Below, in pieces: positions 6,302 to 11,327 of a stretch of 11,327 nucleotides of DNA (positions within the stretch are counted from its first letter, which is position 1; every line of letters starts with the position of its first letter). Below the pieces are notes generated by a model. The model did no database searches, was not told the DNA's origin, and saw only the letters and a list, made by a program, of their open reading frames with translations. The stretch covers positions 1 through 11,327 of the forward strand of contig CANRGW010000033.1 of NCBI GenBank assembly GCA_947630205.1. Reading direction: 5' to 3'. This DNA comes from an uncultured Bacilli bacterium (GTDB taxonomy: Bacteria; Bacillota_I; Bacilli_A; RF39; UBA660). Position numbers and translations under genes: made by a program.

Positions 6302-6724
6302 ATGGAAGAGGAGAGTTATCAAGTAGTAAGAACAAGAGAATATTATCTATGGCTTCAGAGAGTATCTTTTTTACATCCTATGATATATGATTATGTTAAA
6401 TCTTTACCTTTAGATTTAAAGGAAGATGAAGTTAAATTTAGAGCCATAAAAGATTTATATTATTTAGTTAATAATTATGCATCTTATTTTAAAATTGATG
6501 CTTTTCCTGATAATGAAACAGGTTACTACTTAATAAGATTTGCAAATGATTTTTATAAAATTTATCAAATTAAAGTATTAGATAATTTAGTTAGTTTTTG
6601 TCAAAGAGTAACTTTAAAGGGAGAAGTTTTTCAAGAAGAAGATTTTTTAGATATGGAAGATATTTTAAATTATGAAACGGAAAAAGGAAAAGTACGTTCA
6701 AAAGGAGAGAAATGGAAAAAGTAA
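6302..6724 (+). CDS. Uncharacterised 140-aa soluble protein
   Basis: I do not recognise this family. The protein is mostly helical in character, rich in aromatic residues (REYYLWLQRVSF near 12-23, LYYLVNNYASYF near 52-63), and acidic with a strongly basic C-terminal end (KGKVRSKGEKWKK). There is no signal peptide, membrane segment or metal-binding motif. It has a good RBS (aaagggg) and its own extended -10 promoter. Its last 13 nt overlap the next gene, so the two are almost certainly co-transcribed and translationally coupled. A joint function, with this soluble protein working alongside the membrane partner, is inference. Confidence 0.75.
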   Translation: MEEESYQVVRTREYYLWLQRVSFLHPMIYDYVKSLPLDLKEDEVKFRAIKDLYYLVNNYASYFKIDAFPDNETGYYLIRFANDFYKIYQIKVLDNLVSFCQRVTLKGEVFQEEDFLDMEDILNYETEKGKVRSKGEKWKK

Positions 6725-7176
6725 TTGAAGTAGATATTTATAGTTTAGATGATTTTTTAGAACCTTATAATAAGAAAATGGTTTCGAGAAATTTAATTGA
6801 TTATATTATTAAATGTGCTAGTACAATAGATAATACTGAAGTGAAAATAAAAATTAATAAAAAAATAAAACTTTCTTGTGAAGAGATGTTAAGAGAAGGA
6901 TTTAAACAAGAATATGAACATTATTTAAGAATTAATACAAGAGATAATTATTTGCAATTAATTTATTTAGTTATAGGGGTTTTTATGTTGATTTTATCAA
7001 GACTTATTAGTAAAACTTCTATCTTTGATGAAATATTATTAATCGGGGCTTGGGTTTTAATTTGGGAAAGTATTTCAATTGAAATGTTTAATGATGCTAG
7101 TAATCGGCAAAAAAGATTAATTTTAAAGAAATTAGCTAAGGCTTTAATAATAGAAAAAGAAACTACGGATAAATAG
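6712..7176 (+). CDS. Uncharacterised 154-aa protein with two transmembrane helices
   Basis: An N-terminal cytosolic domain of about 78 residues (mixed charge, with an IKINKKIKLS strand near 46-55) is followed by two hydrophobic helices, about 79-98 and 104-124, with a short loop between them. A basic helical tail (RQKRLILKKLAKAL) ends the protein. The topology suggests both ends are inside the cell. I do not recognise the family. The start ATG overlaps the end of the upstream gene by 13 nt and has the RBS aaaggag (6701-6707). It ends inside a bidirectional terminator shared with the convergent HAD-domain gene. Confidence 0.75.
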   Translation: MEKVIEVDIYSLDDFLEPYNKKMVSRNLIDYIIKCASTIDNTEVKIKINKKIKLSCEEMLREGFKQEYEHYLRINTRDNYLQLIYLVIGVFMLILSRLISKTSIFDEILLIGAWVLIWESISIEMFNDASNRQKRLILKKLAKALIIEKETTDK

Positions 7177-7190
7177 TTTCTTTATTTTGT
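7156..7190. terminator. Bidirectional terminator between convergent genes
   Basis: A perfect 10-bp stem (aaagaaacta at 7156-7165, tagtttcttt at 7174-7183) with an 8-nt loop has a T-rich tract on the right and an A-rich stretch on the left. It can end transcription from both sides. The stem includes the TAG stop of the membrane-protein gene and touches the TAA stop of the leftward gene (7184-7182). Confidence 0.8.
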
Positions 7191-8549
7191 ATATTTTTTA
7201 TCATTATTTGTTTTTTGTTTTTTTAAGTAATTTTCTAAATATAAAACTTTTAAAACGTCAGAATGTTTACCAATTATGTAGTAAGGTCTTTCATCACTTG
7301 GAATTGTAAATTTATGTTGTTCTAAGAATAATACACCAATTCCATTAGCCTTTAACCAATCATAGACTTTAGAAAGGGAGTCATCTACTAAGATATTATT
7401 TGGAGCCGGAATAGCATGGGGTTTTTTAATTCTTTTGGGAATACTTAAAGTTGTAATTCCATAATTATTACTAGAATTTGCTTTTGCAATTCCCTCATTT
7501 TGATAAGTATTTCGGCTGGATGCTATTGCAACGGTTCTAAAAATATCGCTTCCTTTGATATTGGATATTGTTTGAAAAGCATCATCTATTACTCTGGCTC
7601 TTTCAAGTAAATTGTTCCAATCTAAATTAATGAAATAATCATCTATTACATAATCCCAAGGATTACCATTACGCATTTTAAATTCAACAAAATAATCTTT
7701 AGCATCTCTTACAATTCCATTTTCTAAATCTTGTTTTTTAATTTCCTGTAATCTTTTATTAATGTCACTTTTTGCTATTGCAAATATATCAACAACAACT
7801 CCATCATAGTCAAAGTAACAATCAATTTTATCTTCATCTTTTAAAGTTGCTAAGAAATCAGCAAATAATGGACTTAAGAAAAATTCTTCTGTTGGCATAT
7901 CAATTACTTTTTTAATTGTCTCGTCATCTCCAAAGTAAGTTGTTTTAAGTTGATAATCAATAAGCATTTTCTTAACATTAATTAATTCATCTAAATCATC
8001 AATGATGAAATATGGTTGGTTTGCTCCAAAAGTATAAGGTGCTATTACTTTTCCATGATTTGGAAAACATTCATCAAGATTTCTTACAAAAAGAACAGCT
8101 GGACCTCCGGCCTTAGCCCATCCTAAAACATTGTTAAGACTATTATCAACTAAAATAGAATTTTTAACTCTATGTTGTTCTGAGATATGTTTTGGCATAG
8201 TACAAGGAACAAATATAGGTTTTATTCCTGGAAGTCTTAAAGCATAGTTATCATATTTGGCTTCTAATTCATTACTTGTATATTCTTTTTTATTAAAAAG
8301 CGAAAACGTTGATAAGGCTTCAACATCTATGAATTCATGACTTTCTTTTAGTTTTTGAAGTTTAGCAATACTTCCATTTATTTCTCCACCTTCAAATAAA
8401 TCATACCAATCTTCGGTTGCAAAAGCATTAGTAATTGCCATTTGATCATTGAAATCAATTCCTCTTCTTCGCATATTTGCAAATGCTTTATCTTCTGTAT
8501 TAAATGTTACTCCATCACAGTCAACTAATAAATAAAAATTTGTTATCAC
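7182..8549 (-). CDS. Protein with two tandem HAD-like phosphatase domains
   Basis: This 455-residue cytosolic protein contains two copies of a HAD-superfamily module. Copy 1 (about 1-205) has motif I LVDCDGV (8-14) and a late motif ILVDNS (132-137). Copy 2 (about 240-445) has YFDYDGV (245-251), a motif II-like ASSRN (343-347), a lysine-rich stretch (KRIKKP) and motif IV ILVDDS (386-391). Each copy closes with a matching PYFIIDDLDEL (179-189) or PYYIIGKHSDVL (422-433) segment. Copy 1 has Asn where motif IV normally has its second Asp, so it may be weaker or non-catalytic. The likely class is phosphohydrolase, 5'-nucleotidase-like; the substrate is unknown. The GTG at 8549 is chosen because aaagggtgg (complement of 8555-8563) lies 5 nt before it. 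A GTG at 8558 would sit inside that RBS. Confidence 0.7.
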   Translation of the reverse strand: MITNFYLLVDCDGVTFNTEDKAFANMRRRGIDFNDQMAITNAFATEDWYDLFEGGEINGSIAKLQKLKESHEFIDVEALSTFSLFNKKEYTSNELEAKYDNYALRLPGIKPIFVPCTMPKHISEQHRVKNSILVDNSLNNVLGWAKAGGPAVLFVRNLDECFPNHGKVIAPYTFGANQPYFIIDDLDELINVKKMLIDYQLKTTYFGDDETIKKVIDMPTEEFFLSPLFADFLATLKDEDKIDCYFDYDGVVVDIFAIAKSDINKRLQEIKKQDLENGIVRDAKDYFVEFKMRNGNPWDYVIDDYFINLDWNNLLERARVIDDAFQTISNIKGSDIFRTVAIASSRNTYQNEGIAKANSSNNYGITTLSIPKRIKKPHAIPAPNNILVDDSLSKVYDWLKANGIGVLFLEQHKFTIPSDERPYYIIGKHSDVLKVLYLENYLKKQKTNNDKKYTK

Positions 8550-8576
8550 ACAAACCACCCTTTCATTTGACTTAAT

Positions 8577-8605
8577 ATTTTAACATAGAAATTTAATTAA
8601 TGCAA
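8577..8605 (-). promoter_or_regulatory. Promoter of the tandem HAD gene
   Basis: On the minus strand TTGCAT (8605-8600), a 17-nt spacer and TAAAAT (8582-8577) preceded by TGT form a -35 with extended -10. It is located just upstream of the RBS and GTG start of the leftward gene. Confidence 0.5.
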
Positions 8606-8643
8606 CCTTTTTTTCTTTTACTAGTGTTAAAATCTAATATTTA

Positions 8644-8652
8644 TGATATAAT
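8644..8652 (+). promoter_or_regulatory. Extended -10 promoter of the small ORF/kinase operon
   Basis: TGATATAAT (8644-8652) is a perfect extended -10 with only a weak -35 (gtgtta, 8624-8629). It lies 33 nt before the ATG at 8685 and faces away from the HAD gene promoter, so 8577-8652 is a divergent promoter region. Confidence 0.55.
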
Positions 8653-8684
8653 TTATAATAGTTAAAAGCGTTGGAGGAATATAT

Positions 8685-8948
8685 ATGAGTGAAGAAGATA
8701 AGAAAATAATTGGTAATAAAAAACATTTATACGATGAAACAGTTAAGTATGATGAGACTAAGCTTCCCGAAGAATTAAAAGAATATATAAAATTATTAAA
8801 AGAGTTTGATGAAAAAAAGGATTGGTTATCATATGATTTAAAATTTGATGAATTTGAAATGCGTATAAGATGTTATTTACGTAGTCATTTAGTAACAGAA
8901 TATGATTATAAAAAATTAATTGCAAAGTATGGGTGGTTATATGATTAA
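8685..8948 (+). CDS. Small acidic protein upstream of a HipA/CtkA-like kinase
   Basis: This 87-residue protein is rich in Asp, Glu and Lys and looks helical (LPEELKEYIKLLKEF at 27-41, then WLSYDLKFDEFE). It has no signal peptide, DNA-binding helix-turn-helix or metal motif that I can see. It has a strong RBS (ggagg) and an extended -10 promoter. The kinase gene begins 27 nt after its stop, so the two share a transcript. The arrangement recalls toxin-antitoxin or kinase-partner pairs, but a role as partner or antitoxin is inference from position only. Confidence 0.7.
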   Translation: MSEEDKKIIGNKKHLYDETVKYDETKLPEELKEYIKLLKEFDEKKDWLSYDLKFDEFEMRIRCYLRSHLVTEYDYKKLIAKYGWLYD

Positions 8949-8975
8949 AAAGAAATAACAAATGAGGTGATTATC

Positions 8976-9974
8976 TTGTATAAAACAGAAGAAGAGTTAA
9001 TTCAAATTTTATTGCTTCTAAAGCAAAATTGAAAGGAAAACGAGATTTTGCTGATTTTGATAATAGTTTAGAAAGCGGTATAACTTACGGTGGTTATAGT
9101 GGTAGTAAAAAAGGTATCATTTTTAATGATGAAAGATGGTTTTTAAAATATCCAAAATCAATTAGAAATATGGAAGTTTTTGGTATTTCTTATACAACAT
9201 CTCCTATTTCAGAATATTTAGGTTCGCATATTTATAATTTATTAGGGTTAGAAACACATGAAACTTTACTTGGCATTGCTAATTCGAAAATTGTTGTTGC
9301 TTGTAAAGATTTCTTAAATAAAAACGAAACGATTTTAGATTATAATTCTTTAAAAAATGATTATGATGAAAAAATTGAAAAAGAAATAGAAGAATTATCT
9401 TCTTCTAGTAAAAAAAAATCCCGGTACTGATTTGGATGAAACAATTATTGTTATGAATAATAATAAGTATTTTTTAACCATACCATCCTTAAAAGAAAGA
9501 TTTTGGGATATGTTTATTGTTGATGCTTTTATTAGTAACAATGATAGAAATGATAATAATTGGGGTTTAATATTAAATCATGATACAATGAATTTACGTA
9601 TTTCTCCTATATATGATAATGGGGCGGCATTTTATAGTAAATCATCTGATGAAAGGATAGCATCTATCTTAGAAAATGATTTTAAAATGAAACAAGTAAT
9701 TTATGATAGTTCGGTATCAGCATTCTCAAAAGATGGAAAAATAATTAATCCCTTAAAATTTATAGAAAGTATGAATAATAAAGATTGCAATGCAGCCCTT
9801 CTTAGAATATTTCCTAAAATTGATTTAGTAAAAATTAAAGAATTATTTGATAGTATTCCTTTAGAATATAATAAATTACCAGTTTTAAGTAAAGAACAAA
9901 GAAAATTATATTATGAAAGTTTAGTATATAAATATGAAAAAGTATTTAAAGTAATATATAATAAATTAACTTAA
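8976..9974 (+). pseudogene. HipA/CtkA-like serine/threonine kinase gene, broken by two frameshifts
   Basis: The natural start is a TTG at 8976, 6 nt after gaggtg (8964-8969), reading YKTEEELIQ. The frame is lost near 9003-9010 (one base short, in the caaatttt run), and continues as NFIASKAKLKGKRDFADF. It breaks again at an A9 tract (9410-9418), where one A too many leads to a TGA at 9428. The sequence resumes in the next frame as NPGTDLDETIIVMN to a TAA at 9972. The full product would be about 331 residues. Kinase signatures are intact: an early glycine-rich TYGGYSG, WFLKYPK with the likely ATP-binding Lys, the HipA-type catalytic loop SNNDRNDNNWG (9534-9566), and PIYDNG (9606-9623) as the metal-binding Asp. 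As it stands, neither half is a full kinase. It may be a real pseudogene, a slippage-dependent gene, or homopolymer errors in the assembly. Confidence 0.75.
9410..9418 (+). repeat. A9 homopolymer tract at the second frameshift
   Basis: Nine adenines follow tctagt. With eight, the frame would run on from SSSSKK into NPGTDLDE of the kinase C-terminal part. A tract of this length is prone to polymerase slippage, both in replication and transcription. Confidence 0.7.
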
Positions 9975-9997
9975 CAACAAAATGTTAAGTTTTTTTT
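9968..9997 (+). terminator. Rho-independent terminator after the kinase gene
   Basis: A perfect 9-bp stem (aacttaaca 9968-9976, tgttaagtt 9983-9991) with a 6-nt loop is followed by a run of T to 9997. The kinase stop codon TAA (9972-9974) lies in the left arm. Confidence 0.85.
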
Positions 9998-10049
9998 ATA
10001 AGAATTCTCTTGGTCTAAATTAAAACCTTTTAAATAAAATATAATAGAT

Positions 10050-10277
10050 ATGAAAAGAATAAAAGAATATATAAATTCCAAAGAATTAAAAATTAATTAT
10101 CAAGGTAAATATTTAAATATTGTAAATTATGATGAAATAGTTCTATTAACAGAAGAAAAAATAATTTTTTTAAAAGATAATAAAACTATTACTGTTAAAG
10201 GAATAGATTTAACTTTAGCTAAACTTTTAGATTTAGAAGTTTTAATAAAAGGAGAAATTAAATCAATTGAATTGTAG
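10050..10277 (+). CDS. yqfC: Sporulation protein YqfC (YabP/YqfC family)
   Basis: This 75-residue protein matches the YabP/YqfC fold pattern: an IVNYDEIVLLTEEKI stretch, then ITVKGIDLTLAKLLDLEVLIKGEIKSIEL, with the G-x-x-L...E-x-x-I-x-G-x-I signature. In Bacillus YqfC is made in the mother cell under sigma-E and lies just upstream of yqfD, as here, which supports the name. It is shorter than the Bacillus protein at the N-terminus. The start is odd: there is no RBS, an in-frame TAA at 10035 rules out a longer version, and a TATAAT (10040-10045) ends only 4 nt before the ATG. Leaderless translation is possible. Confidence 0.8.
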   Translation: MKRIKEYINSKELKINYQGKYLNIVNYDEIVLLTEEKIIFLKDNKTITVKGIDLTLAKLLDLEVLIKGEIKSIEL

Positions 10278-10287
10278 GTGAAAAAAC

Positions 10288-11327
10288 TTGAATACATATA
10301 TTGTTAAAATAGAAGAAAAGTACTTTAAACGTATTATAAAATATCATATTTATTGTAAAAAAATAAAAAAAGATAATAATAATTATATACTTTATTTAGA
10401 TTATGATAATTATCAAAAACTTTTAAAATTTAAAAAGATATATAATTTAGAGTTTTTAGGTTATCAAGGTTTAATTAAATATCAAAATATTTTAAAAAGA
10501 CATTATCTTTTTTTTATTATGATATTTTTAGGTTTTTCTTTAATTGTATTCCTTTCTCATGTTATCTTTGCTATTGATATAAAAACAGAAGATAAAGAAA
10601 TAGAAACTTTATTAAAAAAAGAGTTAGAAAATCATGGACTTAGTTTATACAAGTTTGTTAAGAGTTTTCAAGAAAAAGAAAAAATTAAAGAGGATATTCT
10701 TGAAAATAATAAAGATAAATTAGAATGGTTAGAGATAGAAAGAATTGGTAGTAAATATGTTGTTGAAGTTGAAAAAAGAATTATAAATAATGAAGAAGAG
10801 GATACTTCTTTTCAAAATATTGTTGCTTTAAAGAATGCGATTATTTTATCAATCGAAGCAAGAAGTGGTAGTATTGTTAAAAAATTAAATGATTATGTTA
10901 AAAAAGGGGAAGTTATTGTTACAGGAGAAATTACTCATAAAGATAAAATTGTTGATTTAGTAAGAGCCGATGCTGTTATCTATGGTGAAACTTGGTATAA
11001 TGTTCATGTATCATATCCTATTTTTTATTATGAAAAAAAATATACAGGTAGAGAAAAGAAACGGTTAAGTTTAACTTTTTTAAATAAAAAGATTAATTTT
11101 TTTGATAAAAGTTTGTATCAAGTAGAAGATATAAAAGAAACCAAAATATTTGCTCATAAGTTTTTACCTTTTAAATTAAGTTATGAACGAGTTTTAGAAA
11201 TGGAAGTGCAAGATAATCTTTATACAACTGATGAAGCAATCACAGAAGCCTTAAAAGTAGCAAGAGAAAAGATTTTAAAAACTTTACCAAGTGATTCGCG
11301 AATTTTACAAGAAAAAAAATTGAAAAT
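10288..11327 (+). CDS. yqfD: Sporulation protein YqfD (5' part, runs off the window)
   Basis: The frame starts at a TTG (10288), 7 nt after aggtg (10276-10280), and stays open for 346 codons to the window end; family members are about 400 residues, so little is missing. An N-terminal domain with many Lys and Tyr is followed by one transmembrane helix at about 73-95 (FFIMIFLGFSLIVFLSHVIF). A periplasm-side region follows, with the typical SIEARSGSIVKKLNDYVKKGEVIVTGEI and RADAVIYGETWY segments of the YqfD/SpoIV family. In Bacillus it is a sigma-E-dependent membrane protein needed for efficient sporulation. It follows yqfC with 10 nt between them, an operon layout conserved in spore formers. PhoH would be expected downstream. 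Confidence 0.88.
   Translation, partial: MNTYIVKIEEKYFKRIIKYHIYCKKIKKDNNNYILYLDYDNYQKLLKFKKIYNLEFLGYQGLIKYQNILKRHYLFFIMIFLGFSLIVFLSHVIFAIDIKTEDKEIETLLKKELENHGLSLYKFVKSFQEKEKIKEDILENNKDKLEWLEIERIGSKYVVEVEKRIINNEEEDTSFQNIVALKNAIILSIEARSGSIVKKLNDYVKKGEVIVTGEITHKDKIVDLVRADAVIYGETWYNVHVSYPIFYYEKKYTGREKKRLSLTFLNKKINFFDKSLYQVEDIKETKIFAHKFLPFKLSYERVLEMEVQDNLYTTDEAITEALKVAREKILKTLPSDSRILQEKKLK

Noticed and set aside
9432..9974. Separate 180-aa gene for the C-terminal half of the kinase
   Set aside because: Its TTG start has no RBS, and its sequence continues the upstream frame directly across the A9 tract, so it is part of one broken gene.

Overview
This AT-rich window comes from a low-GC Gram-positive bacterium. 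TGA is used as a stop codon, Shine-Dalgarno sites are strong, and a sporulation pair (yqfC/yqfD) lies at the right end. An uncultured gut Bacillota lineage (Bacilli or Clostridia type) fits, but the exact taxon cannot be read from the sequence.

The most notable content is the core of a diversity-generating retroelement (DGR). A 106-nt template repeat (TR, 4217-4322) lies in the intergenic space after the thymidine kinase gene. Its variable copy (VR, 1861-1969) is the C-terminal end of a membrane-anchored surface protein (335-2044). The two copies differ at 13 of the 31 template adenines but at only 7 of the 75 other template bases. Going from TR to VR, nearly all changes lose an A, which is the signature of adenine-specific mutagenic retrohoming. 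No reverse transcriptase or Avd gene is present in the window, so the template is either orphaned or served in trans by an RT elsewhere in the genome.

Layout: 1-54 is the start of a leftward gene, probably a membrane protein. 55-334 holds a rho-independent terminator and the promoter of the VR gene. 335-2044 is the VR-bearing protein. 2206-3501 is a secreted, C-terminally anchored protein with four cadherin-like beta-sandwich repeats. 3553-4158 is thymidine kinase. 4159-4535 is the 377-nt TR region. 4536-5420 is an MBL-fold hydrolase ending in a terminator. 5517-6251 is a calcineurin-like phosphoesterase. 6302-7176 is an overlapping pair of unknown genes, one soluble and one membrane. 7182-8549 is a leftward protein with two tandem HAD-like domains; it converges on the previous pair across a shared bidirectional terminator. 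8685-8948 is a small acidic protein, followed by a HipA/CtkA-like kinase gene (8976-9974) broken by two single-base frameshifts. A terminator follows, then yqfC (10050-10277) and the 5' part of yqfD (10288 to the end).

Working together: the VR protein and the beta-sandwich protein look like cell-surface display proteins. The DGR would diversify the exposed C-terminal lectin-like loop of the first. Thymidine kinase, the hydrolases and the sporulation genes look like ordinary chromosomal housekeeping, which suggests that this is a chromosomal (cellular) DGR and not part of an obvious prophage; no phage genes are visible.
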